Positions 16,473 through 25,432 of a stretch of DNA of 64,000 nt are shown in pieces. Position numbers and translations under genes: made by a program. Origin of the DNA: an uncultured Oscillospiraceae bacterium (lineage in GTDB: Bacteria > Bacillota > Clostridia > Oscillospirales > Acutalibacteraceae); assembly GCA_900547105.1 (NCBI GenBank), contig URFL01000008.1, positions 40,551 through 104,550 of the forward strand, written 5' to 3'. Position 1 is the stretch's first letter; each line of letters starts with the position of its first letter. The notes under the pieces are model-generated. The model ran no database searches and was not told the DNA's origin. It saw nothing but the letters and a program-made list of their open reading frames with translations.

Positions 16473-17384
16473 ATGAAAAGAACATGGAAATTGGCAGCGG
16501 CAGCCTTGTCCCTGACCTTTGTGCTGGCGGGCTGCTCGACCACGAACAGCAATCCCGACAGCAGCACCGACCAAACCGGTGCAGCGGATGCTTCGACCGG
16601 TATGAGCGGTACCATCACCGTCATCTCGCGTGAAGAGGGATCCGGTACCCGTGGCGCGTTTGTCGAACTGTTCGGCATTGAAGAAAAAGATGCCGATGGC
16701 AACAAGGTGGACCACACTACCGAGGAAGCCAACGTGACCAACAACACTGCCGGTATGATCACCAGCGTGTCCGGCGACAAGCAGTCGATCGGTTATGTGT
16801 CGCTGGGTTCGCTGAACAACAAAGTCAAGGCGGTGAAAATCGACGGCAACGAAGCCACGGTAGACAACGTCAAATCCGGTGCGTATGCCGTGTCCCGTCC
16901 GTTCAACATCGTGACCAAAGATAACATGAACGATGTCGCCAAAGACTTCGTGAACTTCATCCTCAGCACGGATGGCCAGAAGATCGTGGAAGATAACCAC
17001 TATATCCCGCTGGACAACGCGACGTCCTTCACCAGCACCAAACCCTCCGGCAAAATCACGGTGGGTGGTTCCTCGTCGGTGTCGCCGGTCATGGAAAAAC
17101 TGATCGAAGCGTACAAAAAAGTGAACAGCGGCGCGACCATCGAGTTGCAAACCACCGACTCCACCACCGGCGTAACTTCCACGGTTGAGGGAACTTATCA
17201 GATCGGTATGGCTTCGCGTGATCTGAAAGACGAAGAAGTGGCCCAGGGCGTGAAATCCACCAAGATTGCGATCGACGGTATCGCGGTGATCGTGAACAAC
17301 GAAAACTCCATTGATAATCTGAGCAAGGATCAGGTCAAGAGCATCTTCACCGGTGAAGCGACCGACTGGTCGGCTATCGGCTAA
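16473..17384 (+). CDS. pstS: Phosphate-binding lipoprotein PstS, circularly permuted
   Basis: A 303-residue phosphate-binding protein of the PstSCAB importer. Residues 1-21 are a lipoprotein signal (L-A-G-C lipobox, Cys21). In ordinary PstS the order is lobe 1 (G-K-I-T-V-G-G-S-S-S-V-S-P ... D-G-I-A-V-I-V-N ... F-T-G-E-x-x-x-W) then lobe 2 (V-I-S-R-E-E-G-S-G-T-R ... I-G-Y-V-S-L). Here lobe 2 comes first (about residues 46-185) and lobe 1 second (about 192-303), ending at D-W-S-A-I-G exactly where lobe 2 would normally begin. Phosphate-contacting segments S-G-T-R and S-S-S-V-S are present. The frame is intact and pstC follows, so it is probably functional. Confidence 0.9.
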   Translation: MKRTWKLAAAALSLTFVLAGCSTTNSNPDSSTDQTGAADASTGMSGTITVISREEGSGTRGAFVELFGIEEKDADGNKVDHTTEEANVTNNTAGMITSVSGDKQSIGYVSLGSLNNKVKAVKIDGNEATVDNVKSGAYAVSRPFNIVTKDNMNDVAKDFVNFILSTDGQKIVEDNHYIPLDNATSFTSTKPSGKITVGGSSSVSPVMEKLIEAYKKVNSGATIELQTTDSTTGVTSTVEGTYQIGMASRDLKDEEVAQGVKSTKIAIDGIAVIVNNENSIDNLSKDQVKSIFTGEATDWSAIG

Positions 17385-17411
17385 CAACCCGAATCATCAA
17401 AGAACAAGCCA

Positions 17412-17458
17412 AAACAGATGGTGGCGATACCGGCAACGGTATCGACCGCCGTCTGTTT
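17412..17458 (+). promoter_or_regulatory. Long hairpin between pstS and pstC
   Basis: AAACAGA (17412-17418) pairs with TCTGTTT (17452-17458), with GGTGG/CCGCC and CGATACC/GGTATCG pairs inside. There is no T-run after it, so it looks like an mRNA-stabilising or partial-termination structure that favours pstS expression over the permease genes. Confidence 0.6.
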
Positions 17459-17493
17459 GTAAAATAGCTTTTCTTTGACCGGAGGAATGGTAG

Positions 17494-18342
17494 ATGAAAA
17501 AGATTAAAGAACCGCTTATGCATTTCGTGTTTTTGTTGGCGGCATGCGCGTCGATCTGTGCGGTAGCATTGATTTGTGTGTTCCTGTTTGCCAACGGTGT
17601 TCCCGCTATGCAGAAAGTGGGCATTTTCGACTTTTTGCTGGGCAGCAAATGGAGACCGGGCAACGATATCTACGGCATTTTGCCTATGATCGTTGGCAGC
17701 TTGTATGTGACCGCCGGCGCTATCCTCTTTGGGGTGCCGATCGGTATTTTGTCGGCGGTATATATGGCGCGGTTTTGCCCGAAAAAGATTTATCGCCTTT
17801 TGAAACCGGCGGTGGAGCTGCTGGCGGGTATTCCCTCGGTGGTTTACGGCTTTTTCGGATTGGTGGTGCTGGTGCCGTTTGTGCGGGATCATTTTGGCGG
17901 TAACGGCAGCAGCATTTTGACCGCGTCGCTGCTGCTGGGCATTATGATCTTGCCCACCATCATCGGTGTATCAGAATCCGCCATTCGTGCGGTACCAAAC
18001 AGCTATTACGAAGGCGGCTTGGCGCTAGGCGCTACGCACGAGCGCAGTGTGTTTTTCGCCACATTGCCGGCAGCCAAATCCGGCATTATGGCGGGCGTGG
18101 TGTTGGGCATTGGACGAGCCATCGGCGAAACCATGGCAGTGATCATGGTGGCAGGCAACCAGCCGCGGCTGACTGCTGATTTTCTCAAAGGCATCCGCAC
18201 CATGACCACCAATATCGTGATGGAAATGGGCTATGCGTCCGGATTGCACCGTGAAATGCTGATCGCCACCGGTGTGGTGCTGTTTGTCTTTATCCTGCTG
18301 ATCAACCTGCTCTTTTCCGTGCTGAATAGAAAGAAGGGATAA
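17494..18342 (+). CDS. pstC: Phosphate ABC transporter permease PstC
   Basis: A 282-residue membrane protein with six predicted spans. The binding-protein-dependent permease loop lies near residue 175 (E-G-G-L-A-L-G-A-T-x-x-x-S). A-G-I-P-S-V-V-Y-G-F-F-G near residue 110 is typical of PstC/PstA. It forms the inner-membrane channel with PstA. GGAGGAATG precedes the ATG; pstA begins 2 bases after the stop. Confidence 0.94.
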   Translation: MKKIKEPLMHFVFLLAACASICAVALICVFLFANGVPAMQKVGIFDFLLGSKWRPGNDIYGILPMIVGSLYVTAGAILFGVPIGILSAVYMARFCPKKIYRLLKPAVELLAGIPSVVYGFFGLVVLVPFVRDHFGGNGSSILTASLLLGIMILPTIIGVSESAIRAVPNSYYEGGLALGATHERSVFFATLPAAKSGIMAGVVLGIGRAIGETMAVIMVAGNQPRLTADFLKGIRTMTTNIVMEMGYASGLHREMLIATGVVLFVFILLINLLFSVLNRKKG

Positions 18343-18344
18343 GC

Positions 18345-19265
18345 GTGCAAGCAACCGAAGCCATTAACAAACAAACCTGGCAGCAAAAATGGGATTCCTA
18401 CAAACGGCATCCGTTGTCGCTGATTCTCTTTCTGGCGGTATCGCTCGCGATGCTGATCACCGTTGGCGTGCTGGTGCTGTTGATCGGGTATATTCTAATC
18501 AAGGGTATCCCACATCTGACTCCTTCGCTGTTTTCTTTGACATACACCAGCGACAACGTTTCGTTGATGCCGGCTCTGGTCAATACCATTTTGATGACGC
18601 TAATGTCGCTGCTGTTTGCAGTGCCGCTGGGGATTTTCGCCGCCATCTATTTGGTAGAGTACGCCGGGCGTGGCAACAAGCTGGTCAAGGTGGTGCGTAT
18701 CACCGCCGAAACGCTGTCCGGTATTCCGTCGATTGTGTACGGATTATTTGGTATGCTGTTCTTTGTGAATGCGCTCAAATGGCAATACTCGTTTTTGTCC
18801 GGTTCACTCACGCTGGCGATCATGATTCTGCCGCTGATCATGCGCACCACCGAGGAAGCGCTGAAATCGGTGCCGGATTCGTACCGTGAGGGCAGCTTTG
18901 GTCTGGGTGCCGGTCGTTTGCGCACGGTGTTTCGCATTGTGCTGCCGTCGGCGATGCCCGGTATTCTGGCAGGCATCATTCTGGCCATCGGGCGCATCGT
19001 TGGCGAAACGGCGGCGTTGTTGTATACAGCCGGCACCGTTGCCAACTATCCGCGCGCGGTTGCACCGGCAGGCAGCAACTGGCTGCAACAGGGCTTGTCG
19101 GTGTTTATGTCCTCCGGACGCACACTGTCGCTGCATATGTATGTGCTGTCCGGCGAAGCGCTGTATATTGACCAAGCCTATGCGACAGCAGTCGTGCTGC
19201 TGGTCGTGGTGATTGGGATCAATGCGCTGTCCAGCCTGATCGCCAAGAAGATAACAAAGGGATGA
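18345..19265 (+). CDS. pstA: Phosphate ABC transporter permease PstA
   Basis: A 306-residue permease with six predicted spans, partner of PstC. L-S-G-I-P-S-I-V-Y-G-L-F-G near residue 125 and the ATPase-docking loop E-G-S-F-G-L-G-A-G-R near residue 182 are family marks. It starts with GTG after AAGAAGGG. pstB follows after 4 bases. Confidence 0.93.
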   Translation: MQATEAINKQTWQQKWDSYKRHPLSLILFLAVSLAMLITVGVLVLLIGYILIKGIPHLTPSLFSLTYTSDNVSLMPALVNTILMTLMSLLFAVPLGIFAAIYLVEYAGRGNKLVKVVRITAETLSGIPSIVYGLFGMLFFVNALKWQYSFLSGSLTLAIMILPLIMRTTEEALKSVPDSYREGSFGLGAGRLRTVFRIVLPSAMPGILAGIILAIGRIVGETAALLYTAGTVANYPRAVAPAGSNWLQQGLSVFMSSGRTLSLHMYVLSGEALYIDQAYATAVVLLVVVIGINALSSLIAKKITKG

Positions 19266-19269
19266 TGGT

Positions 19270-20019
19270 ATGAATAAAATCACGATACAAGATTTGAACC
19301 TGTATTACGGCAATTTTCACGCGCTGAAAGATGTGAACCTGGATTTGGAAGCCAACCGCATTACAGCGTTTATCGGTCCTTCCGGGTGCGGCAAGTCGAC
19401 GCTGCTTAAATCGCTCAACCGCATGAATGATCTTGTCGAGGGCTGCCGCATTACCGGCAAGGTGCAATTGGATGGACAGGATATTTACGGCAAAATGGAC
19501 ATCAACCAACTGCGCAAGCGGGTGGGCATGGTGTTCCAAAAGCCCAATCCGTTTCCGATGAGTGTTTATGATAACATAGCGTTCGGTCCGCGCACACACG
19601 GTATCCGCAGCAAACAGAAGCTGGACGAGCTGGTTGAAAAATCGCTGCGCGATGCCGCCATCTGGGATGAACTAAAAGATCGGCTGAAGAAAAGTGCCCT
19701 AGGCCTGTCCGGCGGTCAACAGCAGCGGTTATGCATTGCCCGCGCGCTCGCAGTGCAGCCGGAGGTGCTGTTGATGGACGAGCCCACCAGCGCGTTGGAT
19801 CCTATCTCTACCTCGAAAATCGAGGATTTGGCGGTGGAGCTGAAAAACGACTACACCATCATCATGGTGACGCACAATATGCAGCAAGCGGCGCGTATTT
19901 CGGATAAAACAGCGTTTTTCCTGTTGGGCGAAATGGTGGAATACGGCGATACCGAAAAGGTGTTCTCGTTCCCGCAGGATAAACGCACCGAAGACTACAT
20001 CACGGGGAGGTTTGGATAA
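19270..20019 (+). CDS. pstB: Phosphate ABC transporter ATPase PstB
   Basis: A 249-residue ABC ATPase that powers phosphate import. Walker A G-P-S-G-C-G-K-S-T near residue 38, signature L-S-G-G-Q-Q-Q-R near 150, Walker B V-L-L-M-D-E-P-T-S-A-L-D near 170. L-N-R-M-N-D-L near residue 50 and V-F-Q-K-P-N-P-F-P-M-S near 85 are PstB-specific. It ends in the usual D-Y-I-T-G-R-F-G. Its stop shares a base with phoU (TAATG). Confidence 0.96.
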   Translation: MNKITIQDLNLYYGNFHALKDVNLDLEANRITAFIGPSGCGKSTLLKSLNRMNDLVEGCRITGKVQLDGQDIYGKMDINQLRKRVGMVFQKPNPFPMSVYDNIAFGPRTHGIRSKQKLDELVEKSLRDAAIWDELKDRLKKSALGLSGGQQQRLCIARALAVQPEVLLMDEPTSALDPISTSKIEDLAVELKNDYTIIMVTHNMQQAARISDKTAFFLLGEMVEYGDTEKVFSFPQDKRTEDYITGRFG

Positions 20020-20675
20020 TGCGCAACCGGTTTGATCATCAGCTGGAACGGCTGAATGCAGAATTAACCGAGATGGGGGAGTTGATCGAAGATGCGATCG
20101 ATGGCGCTATCTCCACTTTAACCGATCGGTCGGAGGAACAGAAAAAGCAGACCGACCAATTCGAAAAAGAGATCAACCAAAAAGAAAGCGACATCGAAAG
20201 TTTGTGCCTGAAGCTGCTGCTGCAGCAGCAGCCGGTGGCCAGCGATCTGCGGTTGATTTCGGCGGCGTTGAAAATGATCACCGATATGGAACGTATCGGC
20301 GACCAGGCGGCGGATATCGCCGATTTAAGCCTGTTTATGCCGAACGATCCGCCGAGTGATCGTATGGAGCGCTTGATGCTGATGGCGAACGCCACCACGC
20401 GTATGGTGAAAAAGAGCGTGCAAGCCTTTGTGGATCGCGACATGGAGCTGGCGCAAAAGGTTTGCGCTGCCGACGACACGGTGGATGAGCTGTTCGCACA
20501 GGTCAAATCCGATTTGATTGCTTGGATTCGCCAAGATGTGGACAACGGCGAATTGGCTCTGGATCTGCTGATGGTAGCGAAGTACTTTGAACGCATCGGT
20601 GACCACGCGGTCAATTTGGCAGAATGGGTGATTTTTTCTATTACCGGTCAGCATCGGTTGAATGCCACTGTATAA
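20019..20675 (+). CDS. phoU: Phosphate transport regulator PhoU
   Basis: A 218-residue helical protein made of two repeats of a three-helix bundle. E-R-I-G-D-Q-A near residue 91 and E-R-I-G-D-H-A-V-N-L-A-E near residue 192 are the two metal-binding motifs. PhoU holds the Pst transporter and phosphate signalling in check when phosphate is plentiful. It is the last gene of the pst operon, translationally coupled to pstB. No PhoR/PhoB pair is in this window. Confidence 0.95.
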   Translation: MRNRFDHQLERLNAELTEMGELIEDAIDGAISTLTDRSEEQKKQTDQFEKEINQKESDIESLCLKLLLQQQPVASDLRLISAALKMITDMERIGDQAADIADLSLFMPNDPPSDRMERLMLMANATTRMVKKSVQAFVDRDMELAQKVCAADDTVDELFAQVKSDLIAWIRQDVDNGELALDLLMVAKYFERIGDHAVNLAEWVIFSITGQHRLNATV

Positions 20676-20688
20676 TTTTGATACGCAA

Positions 20689-20718
20689 AACAGCCCCTCA
20701 CATTGGTGAGGGGCTGTT
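20689..20718. terminator. Terminator between phoU and the antiporter
   Basis: A 13-bp perfect stem (20689-20701 with 20706-20718) with loop ATTG. The minus-strand side carries TTTT, so it serves the convergent antiporter gene at least as well as phoU. Confidence 0.8.
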
Positions 20719-20741
20719 GCCATTTTCCATACCTATCCGGA

Positions 20742-22052
20742 TTAGTGTTTCTGACCTTTTTCCTGCAACCGGCGGTTTTCGGTGAGCAGTTGATCCGCGA
20801 CAATATCCAGCTGGCGGTTTTCGTCCACACGGTCAGCCAGCGCGCTTTCCTCCAAGTCGGCATAATTGTCGGCGTGGCCTTTTTTCTTAAAGGACAGCTT
20901 GAGCAGCACCGGCGTGAGCACCGCGCAGCATACAACGGTAATGATCACCGGGCCAAAGAAGGCATCCGGCATCAGTCCAAGACTCAAGCCCTTGTTGGCG
21001 ACGATCAGCGCCACTTCGCCGCGGCAAGCCATGCCAACACCGATTTGGATGCATTCCCGCTGGTCAAAACCGCACATTTTGGCTCCCAGCCCGCAACCGA
21101 TCAGCTTGGACAGAATAGCGACCACCACCATGCAGATGGCGAACAGCACAATCGACAGCGACATCGCCGGCAGCGTGACCTTCAAACCGATGTTGGCAAA
21201 AAAGATGGGGGTCAAGAACAGGTACTGCACCGGCTGAAATTTGCTGGAGATATAATTGCCTTTGGTGGTATTGGCAACGATCAGACCGGCCGCGAAAGCG
21301 CCGATGATGTCTGCCACGCCGAATACACGCTCTGCCAGAAAAGACAGCAGCAAACACAGCACAAACGCCGCCACCGGATAGCGGTGCAGATACGGTCGAT
21401 TTTCGCGACGGGCAGCATACCAGTTGAACCCTTTGACTACTACAAAGCCGACGGCACCCACAAACACGAAGAACAGCAGGATTTTCAAAATCACCAGCAG
21501 CACATTGACATTATCTCCAGCAAAGCTGGTGACGATCGTCAGCGCGATCAAACCCAGAATATCGTCGATGATCGCGGCCGCCAGAATGGTGTTGCCCACC
21601 TTGGTGTGCAGCTTGCCAAGCTCTTGCAGCGTTTCCACCGTGATGCTCACCGAGGTCGCGGTCAAAATGGTACCGATAAAGATGTTTTGCAGCAACCGAT
21701 TGCCCTCGGTAGCCAAATCACCGCGGTTAAAGATAAACGCCAGCAGTGTACCCATCACGATAGGAGCCAGCACACCGATCAACGCCACCATAAAGCCGGA
21801 TTTACCGGAACGACCCAAATCGCGCAAACTGGTGCCCATACCGGCGGAAAACATAATCACGATCACGCCGAGTTCGGCGAGCTGGGTCAACATTTCGGTG
21901 GGCTTCAAAATTCCAAACACCGCCGGACCCAGCAGCAGCCCGGCCAGCAGCGCCCCCACCACCTGCGGCATTTGGAACCGCCGGGTGATCATGCCGAGAA
22001 TTTTTGTACTGATCAAAATCAGCGCAATGTGCCAAAGATAATCATAAGACAT
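20742..22052 (-). CDS. CPA2-family cation:proton antiporter
   Basis: A 436-residue membrane protein with about 12 hydrophobic segments of the Na/H exchanger (KefB/GerN-like) superfamily. The ion-site regions are T-A-T-S-V-S-I-T-V-E near residue 135 and A-A-I-I-D-D-I-L-G-L near residue 160, where the paired aspartates are expected to bind the ion. The C-terminus is a short charged tail with no TrkA-N or RCK domain, so regulation by NADH or glutathione is unlikely. It follows mutS2 by 30 bases on the same strand, with AAGAAGG before the ATG. Whether it moves Na or K cannot be told. Confidence 0.88.
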   Translation of the reverse strand: MSYDYLWHIALILISTKILGMITRRFQMPQVVGALLAGLLLGPAVFGILKPTEMLTQLAELGVIVIMFSAGMGTSLRDLGRSGKSGFMVALIGVLAPIVMGTLLAFIFNRGDLATEGNRLLQNIFIGTILTATSVSITVETLQELGKLHTKVGNTILAAAIIDDILGLIALTIVTSFAGDNVNVLLVILKILLFFVFVGAVGFVVVKGFNWYAARRENRPYLHRYPVAAFVLCLLLSFLAERVFGVADIIGAFAAGLIVANTTKGNYISSKFQPVQYLFLTPIFFANIGLKVTLPAMSLSIVLFAICMVVVAILSKLIGCGLGAKMCGFDQRECIQIGVGMACRGEVALIVANKGLSLGLMPDAFFGPVIITVVCCAVLTPVLLKLSFKKKGHADNYADLEESALADRVDENRQLDIVADQLLTENRRLQEKGQKH

Positions 22053-22082
22053 GGTGAAACCTTCTTTTATAATAATTTCTGT

Positions 22083-24455
22083 TTATTTCAATTCAACAAT
22101 GGTCACGCCGTTTTCGCCCTCGCCGTACACACCCAACCGATAGCTCTTGACCGATGGGTGCGAACGCAGGAAATTGTGAACCGCCTGTCGCATGGCGCCG
22201 GTGCCTTTGCCGTGGATCACCGTGATGCGATCCACATTGGTCATCACCGCGTCATCAATAAAGCGATCCAGTTCCAAAATGCCCTCGTCAGTCATTTTGC
22301 CGCGCAAATCAATTTCAGACGTAATCTCCCGGTCAATGGTGGAGGGGAGGGTGCGGGTGCGTTTTCCGCCGACCGTGGTTTTGGGCTTAGCGCTCTTTTC
22401 GTTCAGCAGCCGCAGATTGTCCAGTTTCACGCGGGTGCGAATGATACCGGCCTGCACTTCCACATATCCGGAGGCATCCGCCGGTGCCAACACCGTTCCG
22501 GTTTTGTCGATATCCACGATGCGCACCTCGTCGCCCGTTTTCAACGGACGGGGGAGACGATAATTGTCTTTTTGGCGATGATCCACCGGATCCACCGCGT
22601 TGTCCATGTCCTTGAGCTTAGAGCGCAGACGGCTTTTGGCATCCGATGCCGCGGCTGCGGTCTTGGATTGCTTGCGCAGCGCGTCCAGCTCTTGCATAAA
22701 CTGGTCGGCTTGCCACCGGGCTCGTTCCACGATGCGTTGTGCCTCGGCATGGGCTTTTTCCAGTTCCTGCTGCTGTCGTCGCTTCGCCTGCTCCATTTGC
22801 TCGCGCGCTTTTTGTCCGGCGTTTTGCGCCGCAATACGCGCGTTTTGGGCGTCCGCCAATTCCTGCTCCAGTTGTTGGCGGCGATCCTCCAGCCGCGATA
22901 CCACATCTTCCATTCGGCGGTTTTCCGCCGATACCAGTTCGCGTGCGCGGTTCACCACGTCGTCCGCCATGCCCAAGCGACTGGAAATAGCAAACGCGTT
23001 GGAGCGCCCGGGCACACCCACCAGCAACCGGTAGGTGGGGCGCAGCGTAGCAACATCAAATTCGCAGCTGCCGTTTTCCACACCGGCGGTGTGAATGGCG
23101 TATTCTTTCAATTCCGCATAGTGGGTGGTCGCTGCAATATGTGCCCCTTGTGCGCGCAGCTTTTCCAAAATAGCGATCGCCAGCGCTGCGCCCTCGACCG
23201 GATCGGTTCCGGCACCAAGCTCGTCCAGTAAGACCAAGCTGCCGGCATCCGCTTCTTCCAAAATGTGGATTTGATTGGTAACGTGGGCGGAAAAGGTGGA
23301 CAGCGATTGTTCGATCGACTGCTCGTCGCCGATATCCGCCAGCACGGTTTGGAAAATAGACAGCGAGCTGCCGTCGCTGACCGGCGGCATCAACCCGCAC
23401 ATGGTCATGAGAGTGAGCAAGCCCAGTGTTTTCAGAGTGACGGTTTTGCCGCCGGTGTTGGGACCGGTGATCACCAATGTGTCAAACGTGGTGCCCAGCT
23501 CCACATCAATAGGCACCACTTTTTGGGAATCGATCAGCGGATGGCGCGCTTGCTTTAAGCGGATCACACCGTCATCGGTGATGTCTGGCATGCCGCCTTT
23601 CATCTGATACCCCAACCGCGCTTTGGCAAAAATCAGGTTTAGTTCCACCAGAATGGTGTAATCTTCGGCAATAGCGTCCGCAAACTGACCGGTTTCCGTC
23701 GACAGCGCCGCCAGAATACGATCAATTTCCTCCGCTTCCTGTCCGGTCAGCAGTTTAATGTCGTTGTTGGCGTTGACCACGCCCATCGGTTCCACAAACA
23801 ACGTGGCACCGGAAGCGGACGAATCGTGCACCAATCCCGGTACATCCGCGCGGTGTTCCGCCTTGACCGGTACCACAAACCGCCCATCCCGAATGGTAAC
23901 GATCGGATCCTGTAAAAACTTTTGATAGGTGGGGGAGTGGATCATGTGATCCATCTGTTCCCGTACCCGTTGGGAAGCCGAGCGGATCTTACGGCGAATA
24001 TCCCGCAGCGTGGGCGAGGCGTTGTCCGCCATTTGTTCCTCGGACAAAATGGAGGTGGTGATTTTTTCTTCGAGATATTTGTTGGGCGCCAGCACCGAAA
24101 AGCGATCATCCAAACAGCAGCTGATCCCTTCGCAATGATTGCGCCATTCCACCACTGAGCGGATGTTGCGCAGCGTTTCAGCGATGTCCAGCAGCTCCCG
24201 CATCGACAGCGAGGCACCGGCCTGTGCTCGCCGCAGCGATGACGCATTATTCTTCAGTGTGCCAAACGAAGGGCTGCCAAACCGCGCCATCAGCGTAAAG
24301 GCGGCGTTGGTTTCCTGCTGCATACGCTTCACTTCGGTCAGCACCGGCACCGGGCGAAGATCACGCGCGGCTTGTGCCGCGTCCGGTCCGTTGGTCTGCC
24401 CGGCAAGCAATTCTAATATCTTATCCAATTCCAATGTCTGGTAATGGCGATTCAT
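22083..24455 (-). CDS. mutS2: Endonuclease MutS2
   Basis: A 790-residue MutS homologue lacking the mismatch-recognition domain. The ATPase carries I-T-G-P-N-T-G-G-K-T (Walker A) and the D-E-L-G-A-G-T-D-P Walker B block. It is followed by a long coiled coil rich in Q, E and R, and a C-terminal Smr nuclease domain (D-L-R-G-K-M ... V-I-H-G-K-G-T-G near residue 740). MutS2 proteins suppress homologous recombination and/or rescue collided ribosomes. The ATG at 24455 follows AGGAGGAT; a longer in-frame extension has no ribosome site. The CPA2 antiporter is downstream in the same transcript. Confidence 0.95.
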   Translation of the reverse strand: MNRHYQTLELDKILELLAGQTNGPDAAQAARDLRPVPVLTEVKRMQQETNAAFTLMARFGSPSFGTLKNNASSLRRAQAGASLSMRELLDIAETLRNIRSVVEWRNHCEGISCCLDDRFSVLAPNKYLEEKITTSILSEEQMADNASPTLRDIRRKIRSASQRVREQMDHMIHSPTYQKFLQDPIVTIRDGRFVVPVKAEHRADVPGLVHDSSASGATLFVEPMGVVNANNDIKLLTGQEAEEIDRILAALSTETGQFADAIAEDYTILVELNLIFAKARLGYQMKGGMPDITDDGVIRLKQARHPLIDSQKVVPIDVELGTTFDTLVITGPNTGGKTVTLKTLGLLTLMTMCGLMPPVSDGSSLSIFQTVLADIGDEQSIEQSLSTFSAHVTNQIHILEEADAGSLVLLDELGAGTDPVEGAALAIAILEKLRAQGAHIAATTHYAELKEYAIHTAGVENGSCEFDVATLRPTYRLLVGVPGRSNAFAISSRLGMADDVVNRARELVSAENRRMEDVVSRLEDRRQQLEQELADAQNARIAAQNAGQKAREQMEQAKRRQQQELEKAHAEAQRIVERARWQADQFMQELDALRKQSKTAAAASDAKSRLRSKLKDMDNAVDPVDHRQKDNYRLPRPLKTGDEVRIVDIDKTGTVLAPADASGYVEVQAGIIRTRVKLDNLRLLNEKSAKPKTTVGGKRTRTLPSTIDREITSEIDLRGKMTDEGILELDRFIDDAVMTNVDRITVIHGKGTGAMRQAVHNFLRSHPSVKSYRLGVYGEGENGVTIVELK

Positions 24456-24503
24456 ACAATCCTCCTGTAAAAATACACGAACGAGGGATACATATATAAA
24501 ATA

Positions 24504-24532
24504 AGTATACCATAAACAGGGGATGTATGCAA
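24504..24532 (-). promoter_or_regulatory. mutS2 promoter
   Basis: On the minus strand TTGCAT (24527-24532) is followed after 17 bases by TATACT (24504-24509). Confidence 0.7.
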
Positions 24533-24625
24533 TGCCTGTCGCCTGTCCGGAGAGCGTTTTTAGCCAATTTGGAAAGTTGTTCGGACGAATATTTTTGAAT
24601 TTTCTGCGAACCGGGCGCGAAACGC

Positions 24626-24654
24626 TTGTAATTCGCGCCAATTTTTACTATAAT
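24626..24654 (+). promoter_or_regulatory. Promoter of the site-2 protease-scpAB operon
   Basis: TTGTAA (24626-24631) and TATAAT (24649-24654) are 17 bases apart, 46 bases before the start codon. Confidence 0.7.
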
Positions 24655-24700
24655 GGTTCAATAGGAATTTTGTAACTGCATCAAAAAGGAGTTTAACGCC

Positions 24701-25420
24701 ATGCTACAAACCGTAATCCGTATGCTCCGCTCGGGTGGCGAAATCGATTTTGCATCGCTGGTATTTTTGTTTTTTGGCTATATGGTGCTGATTTTGGTGC
24801 TGATGCCGGTGCACGAATGTGCTCACGCCTTTGTTGCCGATCGCTTGGGCGACAAAACGCCGCGGTGGAACGGACGGCTAACCCTGAATCCGATGGCGCA
24901 TATCGACTGGCTGGGCGCTGCGATGATTTTGCTGTTTGGCATCGGTTATGCGCGGCCGGTTCCGGTGTCGCCCCGTCATTTCAAAAATGCGCGGCGGGAT
25001 ATGGCACTCACGGCGTTGGCCGGGCCGGTATCCAATTTGCTGATGGCGGTTGTGTCGGTGGGCATTTTTCGGGTGTTGCTGTTGTTTGGTGGCGGTGTGG
25101 AGAACGGCATGCTGTACGCCAACTCTGATGCGCAATGGCTGTATTATGCATATGTTGTTCTGATCCAGGTGTTTGCCAGTGTCAACATCGGGTTGGCGGT
25201 GTTTAACCTGCTGCCCATTCCGCCGCTGGATGGATCGCGCATTTTCAGTGCGATCCTGCCCCGCAAATGGAGTTATGTGCTGGACAAATACGAACAATAT
25301 ATCATGATTGGGCTGTTTGTGCTGCTGTTCACCGGCGTGCTGGATACCCCGCTGTATCTGCTGCGCCGCGGAGCGGGCGGGCTGATTTGCGCTCTGTTCG
25401 GTATGCCCAATCAATTTTAA
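24701..25420 (+). CDS. Site-2 protease-like zinc metalloprotease (M50 family)
   Basis: A 239-residue membrane protease. H-E-C-A-H near residue 37 is the H-E-x-x-H zinc site within a membrane segment; N-P-M-A-H-I-D-W-L-G follows, and N-L-L-P-I-P-P-L-D-G-S-R near residue 175 supplies the third ligand region. There is no PDZ domain, as in the compact YwhC-type group commonly found just upstream of scpA in Clostridia. Substrate unknown. It ends 12 bases before scpA. Confidence 0.9.
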   Translation: MLQTVIRMLRSGGEIDFASLVFLFFGYMVLILVLMPVHECAHAFVADRLGDKTPRWNGRLTLNPMAHIDWLGAAMILLFGIGYARPVPVSPRHFKNARRDMALTALAGPVSNLLMAVVSVGIFRVLLLFGGGVENGMLYANSDAQWLYYAYVVLIQVFASVNIGLAVFNLLPIPPLDGSRIFSAILPRKWSYVLDKYEQYIMIGLFVLLFTGVLDTPLYLLRRGAGGLICALFGMPNQF

Positions 25421-25432
25421 GGCAGGGGCTTT

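Noticed and set aside
16473..17384. Possibility that the PstS lobe order is an assembly or frameshift artefact
   Set aside because: Signal peptide, both lobes and the stop are in one frame with normal spacing to pstC; a rearrangement would have had to break exactly at domain borders.
20703..23231. An 842-codon plus-strand open frame opposite the antiporter and mutS2 genes
   Set aside because: Its product is rich in His, Gln and Arg with no domain, and it covers two well-recognised genes on the other strand; it is a shadow of their codon bias.
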